Source: Oopsacas minuta
Taxonomy: Eukaryota; Porifera; Hexactinellida; Lyssacinosida; Leucopsacidae
NCBI GenBank assembly: GCA_024704765.1
Contig: JAKMXF010000310.1
Location: 1,154,636-1,175,340 of the forward strand
Direction of reading: 5' to 3'
Length of the DNA: 20,705 nucleotides
A program made the position numbers and the translations under genes. This document shows positions 7,781 through 16,873 of the stretch, in pieces (positions within the stretch are counted from its first letter, which is position 1; each line of letters starts with the position of its first letter). The notes beneath the pieces are model-generated. The model did not search any database. It worked only from the letters and a program-made list of their open reading frames with translations, and was not told the DNA's origin.

Positions 7781-9533
7781 GATTAATCCAATTCTGATTT
7801 TTTCTAGCTCGACTAAGTAAACGCCCACGAAATCGCAATGGACTTTTTGACCTTCTAATATTTGTTATACTCCGGCATAGAGGTTACGCACTGCCTTGAA
7901 AAAACAAGCGCCTTCCTGGCTTCACTACCAAAACAACTATTTAATATTCTAAGATTATTAGACTTTTCAAGCTTTTGGTATTTTTTGATGGCGGAGTCAA
8001 ACCCCAGAGAATTCTTTCGCCTAATCTAAGATATCTTGAATCAATTTTCAAAAGATTTGTTCTCTTTAATCCCAAGACTATACCCATACCTATGATTCAG
8101 ATGAAGATACACTTTTTGGTGGTTAAGCATATTTTCAGAGTTTTTATGTAAAAATTGAAATGTTGGCTAGAGTTTAGGATGACCTGATATGACCTAGTCA
8201 GGTATTTCAGGTTATTTTCATTCTCAAAAATTTCAAAATCATGATTTTTCCAACTCTGTCAAATTTCAAGTCATTTTCAGGCTTCAGGGAATTTCCGAAT
8301 TATTTCTTCTCTAATAATCTAACTTTGCACTCTCGGTAATCGGACATTTTGGGTATAGATTTGAGTATATTCTTAATGTTTCCATACCCACTCAATACGT
8401 ACCAATAGAACTAACGGTTTTCGTGATATCAATTATAAAATAATGGTTTAATTTGGTTTATTATTTACCCTGTCAAACATTTATAATAAAATTTCTAGGA
8501 TCCTAAAACATAGTATGCCAACGGTCTGAAAATATGATCAATTATATGAATTTCATGTGTACATGTAGCTATAAATTTGAAAACGTCATAATTGCAATTC
8601 CATACTGGATAATCACTAACTAGCCGTTGAAACGAAATCTCTAGCACTTTTCATTGGTATGTCACATAATTTTTGTCTCCCGAAACATTTGAAAATTGTT
8701 CCTGCCATAAAAATATTTTGGATTTTTATTTCTCAAACCTATACGAGCCGCTTCGCATGCTTGGGCTGCGCGGCTTGCGAAACTCAACACTTGTGCCTCG
8801 AATTGTTTCTTAATAACAACTATTATTTACATCGGTGTATCTTGAAAGTTCTAAATTCGTCAGCGTACTCAATTACGTCGGGATGAGCGTATGATCGTTG
8901 AACCAAGTTTCTAAGACTATTTCGAATTTTGTTTTCTTTATCAACTCAACAACAAATATTATCATATTTGGAATCAATATATTCCAAAATTATCCCTAGA
9001 ACAACCCATTGAGACGAAGTTACTGGAATAAATTTACCCATCAGAAACTTGAATGCAAAATTCGGATTCAGAGTACTTTGTTACCACATTGTAGCCGTTA
9101 CTCAATTTCATTATGAAAAAACTTATTGTTCGTTTCTGATTTTGTTGAGATTTGTTACATATGTATTTTTAGATAGCTTATGGCCCAAGGACTTCCAAAA
9201 CCAATTTTGTCATTTTCGTAATCCAAAATTGTGACCAGAAACGATTAATATAGCATCAAATGGATTATTGTCATATAGGAAGTCACATTTTGGATTCCAA
9301 CGGTCTTATTTGTTTAACTGAAGTATATGTGGAATGTGAGTTTTGGGATATTCACACCTTTCCTTATATGGTAATTTTGTAAATATATCCATAACAGTTT
9401 GCATTAGAACTATAAAATGTTATTAGCTTGTGGGAAGTCATATTTAAGCACTCCGTAGATAACATTGATTCATGCTAAATGTGTAGTGTTCTTTAAACTG
9501 ATAGGTGAAATTGTAATTGGATGCACCATTAAC
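7781..9533. other. Long AT-rich stretch with no supported gene
   Basis: No domain, long frame or clear mobile-element end. The plus frame at 8659-8886 crosses a small GC-rich patch (AGCCGCTTCGCATGC...GCGCGGCT, 8748-8776) but has low-information composition. The frame at 9049-9234 is Phe/Tyr-rich without family features. Confidence 0.5.
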
Positions 9534-9862
9534 TTGGCAAATGAATTCAATTATTTTGGCAAACGAACTCAATTATTTTGGCAAACGAACTGAAAATTGA
9601 ATTATTTAGGCAAACAAAGCAATTAATTTGGCAAATTGTTAAAATTATACGCCCTATATATTGGTATCATTTCAACATTTGCCTTTGTAGAGTGCGGATT
9701 CATATACTCAGACACATCAGGTACTTCACTACATCCACATATCCGTCCTCAGGCGTTGCGCCTTCTCAGCTATAATCCAACTAAAATTGAATTTTCAGTT
9801 CGGTTGCCAAAATAATTGAATTTTTAATTCAGTTGCCAAAATAATTGAATTCAGTTGGCTGG
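9534..9862. mobile_element. MITE whose terminal inverted repeats are 22-bp tandem arrays
   Basis: The left side holds consecutive units TTGGCAAATGAATTCAATTATT (9534-9555) and TTGGCAAACGAACTCAATTATT (9556-9577), then longer and decayed units to about 9630. The right side, 9783-9862, carries the same unit reversed (GTTGCCAAAATAATTGAATT, twice). Between lie about 150 bases without coding content. Terminal arrays of repeated transposase-binding-like units are a feature of some MITEs and foldback elements. The open frame at 9578-9775 is an accident of this repeat. Confidence 0.75.
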
Positions 9863-9934
9863 ATAATATTACATTCACTTGTAATTGCTTTATCTTCCTG
9901 GATTTTATATGGCTTGAAATACCCAGAAGATGAT

Positions 9935-10250
9935 TTTGTGAAGAAAAAGATAGGATCAATTTTCATAATTACTCAGGAATGAGTTTGTCCTACCATCAAC
10001 AATAGCCCGTGAATCGTCGAGCTCATTTAAATACTGCAACAAGAAGCTAAAGGACAACATACAGATGGTAACCCAATCTTCTACTGATAAGCATGTAATA
10101 TCACAAGGTAATTCCGATAAAAAGAGGCGTTGTTATCTCTGTGCAAGAGGAAAAGACTCAAAAAAGGTCTAGTATGTTCGGGATTTCTAACATGTATGCG
10201 TAACACAATGCATCACATCCACTTATTGTGACTAATGTCAAGAAGATGTA
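9935..10250 (+). pseudogene. piggyBac-like transposase, C-terminal fragment with zinc ribbon
   Basis: In one frame, across two stops, RKR.DQFS.LLRNEFVLPST matches the conserved 'FLxxLxxxLVxPxIExR' region before the tail of piggyBac transposases. It continues open through a linker with TDKHVISQGNSDKKRRCYLC and ARGKDSKKV, stopping at TAG 10168-10170. A neighbouring frame then gives HVCVTQC. The order 'H(F/V)...KKRRCxxC...KDSK...C...LCVTxCF' is the known C-terminal cysteine-rich DNA-binding ribbon of the family. The catalytic DDD core is missing, and the MITE at 9534-9862 lies just upstream where it would be expected. It is non-functional. The family call rests on the ribbon pattern and linker. 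Confidence 0.6.
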
Positions 10251-10614
10251 TCCTTTTTGATTGATTCACTTAGCTTCAAAATATTCTTTAGATTTCTACC
10301 TTTACAGTGTGCAATTTAGTATTAGTTTTCTGTGATAAACCAGGGATTGAGAGTTGAGAACCTGATAATCCATTGAGAGGATAATTAGCATAAATTAACA
10401 AGAGTATTTCGAATTTTATACAATTTTTTCTACAAAACTACAATACTGATCAAACCAGCATTTGGCTGGTCAGGCTTGTGTAGGCCATATGCCAAAACCT
10501 GAATTCTAATTCTTTTCATACCCCCTTGACTATATATTTTGTTAATTAAGATAGGAGGGTTGGCCAAATTTCTTAGACCTAGATATATATTTGTTGACAT
10601 TCTTCTGCCTTTAG

Positions 10615-10677
10615 GCCCGCCGCATTCGCCTGAATGATGCCCTGATCCAGCTCCCCGGAACGGAAAACATGGATTAA
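10615..10677 (+). other. Exon-like GC-rich patch after a strong splice-acceptor shape; unknown
   Basis: A pyrimidine tract TTCTTCTGCCTTTAG ends at 10614. The next 60 bases are strikingly GC- and CpG-rich for this window and read ARRIRLNDALIQLPGTENMD followed by TAA at 10675-10677. The opposite strand also stays open (SGELDQGIIQANAAGLKA). It could be a small terminal exon of a gene whose other exons I cannot find, a retained exon fragment, or a captured piece inside a transposon. I recognise no family. Confidence 0.25.
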
Positions 10678-10865
10678 ATTTAAAGAAATATGAGTATGAG
10701 GGATTATATTTGGTTGTGGCTACTGTTCTTGTACCTTGATCGTGTAAGTATACCCTGCAGTACCACTACAGGAATATAATATTTGTACAGCATTGAAAAT
10801 CCACCAATACAGCAATTTCAAGCAATATTATAACATTGCTGACTAAAAAGGTAAGGCATGAATAA

Positions 10866-10881
10866 GATTCGAACCCAGGAC
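10866..10881 (-). other. Lone tRNA B-box-like motif (possible SINE relic)
   Basis: On the minus strand GTCCTGGGTTCGAATC contains GGTTCGAATC, the core of the RNA polymerase III B box. I could not find an A box or a foldable cloverleaf upstream (higher coordinates), and the flanking T-stem pairs poorly. So it is not a tRNA gene; a decayed tRNA-derived SINE or chance is likelier. Confidence 0.3.
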
Positions 10882-10902
10882 ATTCAGGAAATTAGTGTAT
10901 CT

Positions 10903-11024
10903 ATGCAACTTCTTGAATGAAAGAAACATTAAACATCTTTGATATACATATAATATTATGTAACTTCTTGATTGAAAGAAACATTAAACATCTTTGATAT
11001 ACATATAATATTATGAAACCTCTT
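10903..11024. repeat. 55-bp tandem duplication (two copies plus a stub)
   Basis: Copy 1 (10903-10957) and copy 2 (10958-11012) differ at only two bases (C/T near the start, GAATG/GATTG). A third start, ATGAAACCTCTT, follows at 11013. Such near-identity among otherwise decayed sequence points to a recent local duplication. No coding content. Confidence 0.9.
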
Positions 11025-12073
11025 ACATCAACTATAGCTATTTGCCCAACCATTAATTTTATCTAATTGATATTAATACTTTCAATAATATTCTGTGTTT
11101 ACTCCGTTTATTTCTTTATGCTTTATGCCTATTGTTTCTACAATTGTTAGAAATATAACTCCTTTCATTTCACAATTTATTATAGTATTTATATGGAGTA
11201 TTTCTTCTATTGAACAAATCTATAACTTATCACCATTCTATTCCTTTTGAAATCACAAAGGTTAGTTAACATATTATTCGTTCAATATTATTGTATATGC
11301 AGTACTTCGTAAGAATATCCCCACAATAAATTTTCTATTATCGTATTTACCTTAAAAAGCGCGGGGCTAGAAAACTCTCCAAAACTTGAGAATGCAAATT
11401 TCTCACCACCCTCTAGAAGAATTTGTTTAATGAAGTTAACGCCTCACCTGATTATGCAACACATTAGGATAATTATTTTCAAAAATCATTTGGATATCCA
11501 AAGAGTGTAAGAAAATTATACGAAAAATGTCCACGAAAATAATCACGCCCGGATCCCTATTCAGGAAATACGCTATTTCTATTACGTATTTAATTAAACC
11601 AAATTGGTGTGTGTGTTTGGCTATTTGTCCGATTTGTATTATTAATGGTAATAGTGAAATACAATGAATATTATCAATAGTGGGTTTGTATTTTTAATAG
11701 TAATAGTTATAAACTATTATAACCTAGTTTACATAATTTAGTTTATTTTCAGCTTCTATGAATAGAGCACAATTACATCTTGTTAGATTAGTTCAAAGGT
11801 TCTTACCTGAAACGACTCGTACCTACAAGGGAGACTAGCTTAATTCAGTTAATTTGTACTTTCAATACAATTTCAGTTGGGTCACTCATTTACTCTCTTG
11901 ATAATATTACTCTCTCAATACTTCGTCAGACTCAATTTATTAGTTGCAATTAGATTATATAGTGTTCAGTTGAATTGCAGGAATATAACATTTGTGCGAG
12001 CGATCAGGGGCTCCATGGCGCCGCTACAGAATAATTGGCGCCTCGCCACTTTCAAATAATTCAACATCCAGGA
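11025..12073. other. No supported gene; one small GC-rich patch
   Basis: Mostly AT-rich. Around 12005-12050, GGCTCCATGGCGCCGCTACAG and TTGGCGCCTCGCC form a short GC-rich patch ending the frame at 11877-12059, which I do not consider a gene. It borders the foldback element on the right and may belong to a repeat. Confidence 0.45.
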
Positions 12074-12415
12074 TGTGGGAACATTCCATAGTCAAATCCT
12101 AACCCCTTGTTCAAAGCCGCTAGGCGTGTTGAGTCTAGTTATTCACATATCGACCCTCGAAATGATCTTTTCACAAGATTTTACGGGATAGTCCCCCACG
12201 GCCTAATATTTCTTCAGTGCTTTTCACATATATCTTACGAATATATAGTGTCATCGTTCTCTCACTAAAACAGACGATGACACTATGTATTCGTAGGAAA
12301 TATGTGAAAAATTACCAAGAATATATTAGGCCGCGAGGGCCGATCCCTAAAATCCGTTGAACAAGGAATTACTTGATAGGGTTAGGACAAATTTTGAGAA
12401 TGGAATATTCCCATA
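12074..12415. mobile_element. Foldback (long inverted repeat) element
   Basis: The two halves are reverse complements with gaps. Left TGTGGGAACATTCCATAG (12074) pairs with the region ending TGGAATATTCCCATA (12401-12415). CCTAACCC, CTTGTTCAA, GGCCTAATAT, TTTTCACATAT and CGAATA(T/C)ATAGTGTCATCG recur in order, converging on AGTGTCATCGT (12247-12257) and ACGATGACACT (12274-12284) around a 16-base loop. The left arm carries an extra segment of about 50 bases (about 12110-12165). There is no coding capacity and I see no clean target duplication. Confidence 0.8.
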
Positions 12416-13013
12416 TTTCTGACACATTCCTGAAGCATTCTTGCGTTGCTTGGGAAAATATATTCAAGTGACCACTCAAACGTCGACATAATTGACAGAA
12501 TTAGCGTGATGTCATATACCACATATAATTTCAAACGCGAACTATGAAATGAAGATCAAAACCAAATTTATTTTCTTCCTAAAACAATGACCAGAATTCG
12601 GACCCATAAATCAGAAATATATTGTTATAAATCTTAATTATTAAATCTCAATTATTGTCTGTTTCTTTGTTTGTCCGTTGTCAAGGAATGGATTTACACG
12701 TTAGGTGATCAGATATCAGTGCTACCAAGTATCTGTAAATTTACGTTGACTAAGTAAATTTGACTTATATCTAGTCTAGCAGGGTTTTATACAGAGGGAG
12801 CGCGCCCTGGGATCCCCAGAATTCTAAATATATGGGAATATGACATCAGTAACAATATGCATTATATTATTTACATGGGAAAGTGTTCTTTATAGGGTGT
12901 GATCAATCGTTTCCCCTAGCAAAAAATCATGTATGAAACCCTGTCTAGGAGTCCGAAAAAATAGGGGGTTGGAATCTGCAAGTATAGAATTTATAGAATA
13001 AATTACCTAAGTA
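12416..13013. other. No supported gene
   Basis: AT-rich with no long frame and no recognisable domain. A GC-rich bit near 12800 (GGGAGCGCGCCCTGGGATCCCC) is isolated. Confidence 0.5.
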
Positions 13014-13068
13014 CAGTTGTACCCCGATTAACTGCCACCTCGGAATAACGGCTCCTCGATTACCCAGC
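13014..13068 (+). mobile_element. Single pogo/Tigger-like terminal repeat
   Basis: After a TA dinucleotide (13012-13013), CAGTTGTACCCCGATTAACT followed by GCCACCTCGG and CTCCTCGATTACC has the style of pogo/Tigger ends (CAGT...CCTCG.TTAA). No partner end was found. The long minus-strand frame over this repeat (13028-13228) is not a gene. Confidence 0.5.
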
Positions 13069-13104
13069 CACTTTTAAATATCCCGTTTGAATTCCTATAG
13101 ACAC

Positions 13105-13130
13105 GAGCCTTTGGCTCATCGCGAAGCGAT
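13105..13130. repeat. Two perfect small hairpins back to back
   Basis: GAGCCTTTGGCTC (13105-13117) and ATCGCGAAGCGAT (13118-13130) are each perfect 5-bp stems with 3-base loops, directly abutting. Role unknown. Similar GC- and CpG-rich palindromic words occur near 8748-8776 and 4724-4736. Confidence 0.6.
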
Positions 13131-13785
13131 GACCTCGGTGCATTGTGCCTCGAAGTATCCATTGTTCTCCAAATTGACGGCCCCTTTGAGCATAATAATA
13201 AAGATATATTTAGAACAAAGTAATTCACAAATGTACGTATATGGGATATATATTGTGAAAATATTTTGTAAGATCAATCTCCTTTCTAGCCGGTGAGGGC
13301 AAGTATCCACGTAAACTTTATATTAATAAAGCAACAATAAATTTACAAGAGATTCTTGAAAATGCGAAATTCTGGTTCAGCGTATTGTATTATCCTGTGT
13401 AGCCGTTTAGAGCAAGCCTCTATGCATATTTTGAAATTTGGCTAATTTGTTTACTTTATATTCATAAAAACAACAATAAATTGACATTTGATTAATCCCA
13501 AAGTGTGAAAATCTGATTCAGTATGTTCGATATATATACTGAAGTTTTATGAATTCTATTTACTTCCTTGATAAGCACGATAAATACATAGTTATGCGAC
13601 AATTTCAAAATTGAATATCGAGAAGATGTGATTATAGGAATAAATCTGATAAGGACAGCTAAATGTTTTTCTAGAAAGGGCCGAGGAAATGTTTTTGGTT
13701 TTCAACAGGAAACAAATACGTACCTTTTTTTAACCATATATTCAACTATTCGGCTGCGTCCCTAAAATCAATGAGGGTATAATAC
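13131..13785. other. No supported gene
   Basis: AT-rich, with overlapping short frames on both strands at 13116-13310 that have no domain signature. Two weakly similar stretches, AAAGCAACAATAAATT (about 13328) and AAAACAACAATAAATTGACA (about 13467), suggest an old local duplication. Confidence 0.4.
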
Positions 13786-13850
13786 CAGGGTCCTCAAACG
13801 GTGGCCCGCGAGAGCATTCACTGTGGTCCCCGCAAAATTTGCTTGTATTT
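13786..13850 (+). mobile_element. Single hAT-type terminal repeat (CAGGGTCCTCAAACGG...)
   Basis: CAGGGTCCTCAAACGGTGG followed by CCCGCGAGAGC at 13786 is the common style of animal hAT ends (CAGGGGTCCTCAAAC...GGCCCGCGG). I found no convincing partner end; GACCCCCTACAAG near 14100 is too weak. Confidence 0.5.
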
Positions 13851-13999
13851 TCATTATTCATGGAGAATATATATGCCTATATATATACAGTAGAATGGGA
13901 ACGCGAAATTTGTCCAACAGAAATTGGGTTGTGTACTACACATAGAGTTAGGAATTTATCTTGTTACCAATTTCGGAATTTGTCCTAAACTGTATTGAA

Positions 14000-14279
14000 G
14001 CCGAGAATATGAGCTTTAAGTACACTAATTGGATAGGTGTTGTGACTTTTCATGGTATTATCGTTAGATCCTGGCCCTGAGAGTTGGCTGCAAGTTTCCT
14101 TGACCCCCTACAAGTTGCTGAGGTTGTTTGTAACTCACTAATAACTTATTTTCTTGGATTATCTAACTAGAATGCATTTAGCCAAGAATATGAGCATTTA
14201 AGTACACTAGTAGGACAATTTCCTACATCTAGATTGATGTAGTACAAGTCCCGGAATTTTGTTTATTGACAAATTCCGG
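14000..14279. repeat. Pair of 35-bp direct repeats and an adjacent 9-bp hairpin
   Basis: GCCGAGAATATGAGCTTTAA then GTACACTAATTGGA (14000-14033) recurs as GCCAAGAATATGAGCATTTA then AGTACACTAGTAGGA (14181-14215), 181 bases apart. Just beyond, CCGGAATTT (14251-14259) pairs perfectly with AAATTCCGG (14271-14279). GGAATTTGTCCTA (13975) and GAATTTGTCCTA (14727) also recur. No gene. The segment may be an old repetitive element. Confidence 0.6.
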
Positions 14280-14903
14280 CTACCTAGTAGAATGTGTTAG
14301 TTCCCTTTAGTCAATTTATTGTGGAAATTTTTTATTATCCATGGTCCATTCAAATCCATTTAAGTACTTTTCGTGATGATACATGAGCTTCTTCGTCGCT
14401 TTTGATTTGTAATTTGGGCACTTCAAGCCTACAGTATTTTGAAGTTCCCACAACATCCAAATTCTGGAAAAGTCATGGGTTTATTACTTCATGATGACAG
14501 TTCAAAAACAGTCATCATGACGTTATAATCCTATGACGAGTTAGCATTTTGCCATAATCATGACGTCACGACATTTGGCATTTTGAGGGGTACCTGTGAT
14601 TCAAATTCAAACTTGTATCATGTTTATTGGCTGAGCAGTCGCTATTAAGGTGATTTTCAAAAATCCAAAGTTGTGACAATGACGTCATAATTTCGTAATT
14701 TGTGTGAATTTTCGTTCAAGACTCGAATTTGTCCTACCGGGCCCAATATACCCCTATTTATATCCCAAACATCATTCCTATGGTCTTCCAGTTCCTAGAA
14801 TCAATTTGAACATACAAACCATATATATATATATATCATACAGATTAATTATGTTTTTATAAAGCAATATAGATTTTTCTAGCTACCTAAATATTATTAC
14901 TTA
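14280..14903. other. No supported gene; CRE-like palindromes and a short dinucleotide run
   Basis: Contains TGACGTCA twice (about 14563 and 14680), a hairpin of TCATGATGAC (14489-14498) and GTCATCATGA (14511-14520), and an AT dinucleotide run at about 14821-14836. The region shares words with 3230-3330 and 9205-9235 (TCCAAA(A/G)TTGTGAC, TGACGTCATAA), which suggests a dispersed repeat. Confidence 0.4.
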
Positions 14904-14905
14904 TA

Positions 14906-15577
14906 CAGTGAAACCTCTGGAATTGGGACATGCGGGATACTGGGAAAATTTCTGACTCCTCGATTGTAGATTTCAGTGTGTATTGTGTTAAAATCACCAT
15001 TTTCCGTGTATATGTAGTACATATTATGTTATACTATTGTTTCGTATTGCTAGTCACACTGTAACGTTAAAATATTTCATTCTGCTACATATTGCTTATC
15101 CTGAACACCTCTCTAAAGTGAAAATTTTGCTGGTTCCAAAGGTGTTCACTTTTTAGAGATTTTACTGTACTCGCATAATAGAATATTAATTTCCACGCTA
15201 AATTATGCCCATGAAGAAGGCTAGGAGAAGGCTATGTGGCAGAAAAGCTTCAGAAGCAGGCAAAGATTAGCCAGTTCTTCTCGCAATGTTAGTGTAGGTT
15301 CTGTGTAGCACATATTTACCCTCAGAGGCGGATTGAATTGATTTCTTGTTCACTTACGTAGCATTTATATTGTGTTTGATTCGATAGTTATTGCGAAAAT
15401 AAAAATTTATTGAGTTAATTTCAGTATTGATGCCCCGATTGCGTAGGTGATTTTAGTATTAGTTCTATGCAAGCTGAAAGAATTAGATTTTCAGGGTTTG
15501 CCCCGATTCCAGAGGTTCATTTGTATGGGAAAATATTTTCGCGAAATTCAAGTGCCCCGATTTCAGAGGTTTCATTG
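14906..15577 (+). mobile_element. pogo/Tigger-like DNA transposon derivative with TA target duplication
   Basis: The left end CAGTGAAACCTCTGGAATTG (14906) and the reversed right end CAATGAAACCTCTGAAATCG (ending 15577) match at 21 of 25 positions, and each is flanked outside by TA (14904-14905 and 15578-15579). That is the expected signature of a Tc1/mariner-pogo insertion. Extra end-like copies lie inside on the right: TGCCCCGATT at 15431, 15499 and 15553. A different end, TTTTAGAGATTTTACTGTA, lies at about 15153-15171, so nested insertions or end duplication are likely. A transposase tail remains at 15215-15292. The plus frame 15447-15653 merely crosses these ends. Confidence 0.75.
15215..15292 (+). 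pseudogene. pogo-like transposase C-terminal tail with PCNA-box-like motif
   Basis: The frame between TGA 15212-15214 and TAG 15290-15292 reads a short basic stretch and then EKLQKQAKISQFFSQC. The tail QAKISQFF fits the PIP-box pattern QxxIxxFF. A C-terminal motif of this kind (K-Q-x-x-I-x-x-F-F) is common in pogo/Tigger transposases, where PCNA binding has been shown for pogo. The rest of the enzyme (helix-turn-helix, DDD core) is not visible upstream. Its position inside TA-flanked pogo-type ends supports the call, but the remnant is short. Confidence 0.5.
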
Positions 15578-15673
15578 TATATGGCCCGGGCGTCCTTTGA
15601 TTCTGGTGACTGAAGAATATCTCGTGTTCGCGAATTTCAGCACTCGAAAGTAACAAATTCACAGATTTATCAT

Positions 15674-16690
15674 AAGATTAATTCATATCCTACTTAACAT
15701 AAGGCCTAACCCTACATGAAAGGATTTATCTACATGGTTTCTTTATTCCAGAAAGTGCATTTTCCTGAATAAATTTATTACATTTTTGTAAAACATTAAA
15801 TTTTATACAAATAAATGTTGAAATTTTTCAGGAATTTGTCAAAATATGTGTCTAGTAAGCATTTATTACTAAAATATATTATTCATGGATGCCTTGTAGA
15901 ACTTAAATATTGCATTTATCAACTCAAAGTGGAATTATCAAATATCTATAGATACTGTTATAGACAATATCAAAAATTACCATTCAAATATTTGCTGGTT
16001 GTTGAGTTATGGTAGAGACCATGGATGACGGATTTTAATGAATATTCAAGTATAACTCCGAATCATTAATATTATGGCATAATCAAATGGTCAATTAGAT
16101 CTTAACCCGACTTCTCATACCCGTGTAGTACATTTTGATATGATATCTCCACCAATGTAACGATGCCCATATGTGGTCATATTCAAGATTCCACTATACT
16201 CTTATTATTTCATAACAAACTGTATCATAATGTTATGGGATGTCGGGTATGTAGTATAAATTATCTAACATGATTTACCATTAATTTAACGATTATTGAG
16301 TTATAATTGAGTATTCATAAATATTGTCATCCATGGACTCTACCTAACTCAACAACGAGCTAACCTTTGAATGAAAATTTATGACATTTTATATAAAAGT
16401 ATCTTTAGATCATTTCAATTATAGGGTAAATGCAATATTTAATGTTCTACGAGGCATCGAAGAATGAGATATTATTCGAAATATATGCTTTCTCATAATT
16501 TGACACATTCCTGAAATTTTTAGCATGTATTGGTGGAAAACTTGATGTTCTACAAATATGCAATATATTTAGGAAAAAATGCACATTTTCTACACTAAGG
16601 AAACAATGTATATATATGCTTTCAGCAAAAACTGCATCCCTGGCACTTTTACTTTTAGGCCTTAGTAGGCTATGATTAATCATATTTTCA
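15674..16690. repeat. Imperfect palindrome of about 1 kb (two arms of about 500 bp)
   Basis: The left arm pairs with the right arm along its whole length with substitutions and small gaps, centred near 16175-16183. Anchors: AAGGCCTAA 15701 with TTAGGCCTT 16655-16663; GTGCATTTT 15755 with AAAATGCAC 16576-16584; TTTTTCAGGAAT 15826 with ATTCCTGAAATT 16507; GATGCCTTGTAGAAC 15888-15902 with GTTCTACGAGGCATC 16444-16458; CCATGGATGAC 16019-16029 with GTCATCCATGG 16326-16336; CATACCCG near 16118 with CGGGTATG near 16244. The open frames at 15815-16015 (plus) and 16447-16683 (minus) are the mirror parts of the arms and show no domain. It may be a foldback transposon or an old inverted duplication. Confidence 0.85.
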
Positions 16691-16837
16691 CATCCTTTGG
16701 AAATATTTTTTAATTTTGCTAGAGAAATAGTTTTAACTGCTAGTCAGGGATAAACGAGTTAAAGATTTCTGATGTCATATTTTCAATCTATGTCATATGA
16801 TTAATCATTACACAAACAACTAATCCTGAGCTGCACC

Positions 16838-16855
16838 TCCAGCCTGTCGGCTGGA
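16838..16855. repeat. Perfect GC-rich 7-bp hairpin
   Basis: TCCAGCC (16838-16844) and GGCTGGA (16849-16855) flank a 4-base loop, followed by a T-rich tract, just outside the left end of the mariner element. It looks like an intrinsic terminator but that has no meaning in a eukaryotic nucleus. A Helitron 3' hairpin was considered, but no CTRR terminus follows at the right distance. Confidence 0.6.
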
Positions 16856-16873
16856 CACTTTTTCATTTTAGTC

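Noticed and set aside
9578-9775. 65-codon plus-strand frame
   Set aside because: Starts inside the 22-bp terminal array of the MITE and runs through its interior.
10866-10881. tRNA gene
   Set aside because: Only a B-box-like GGTTCGAATC is present; no A box, anticodon arm or acceptor stem could be paired.
15815-16683. Two hypothetical genes, plus-strand 15815-16015 and minus-strand 16447-16683
   Set aside because: They are mirror-image pieces of the 1-kb palindrome with AT-rich low-information composition.
16838-16855. Bacterial-type terminator
   Set aside because: Hairpin plus T-tract is seen, but the window is eukaryotic and no transcription unit ends there.
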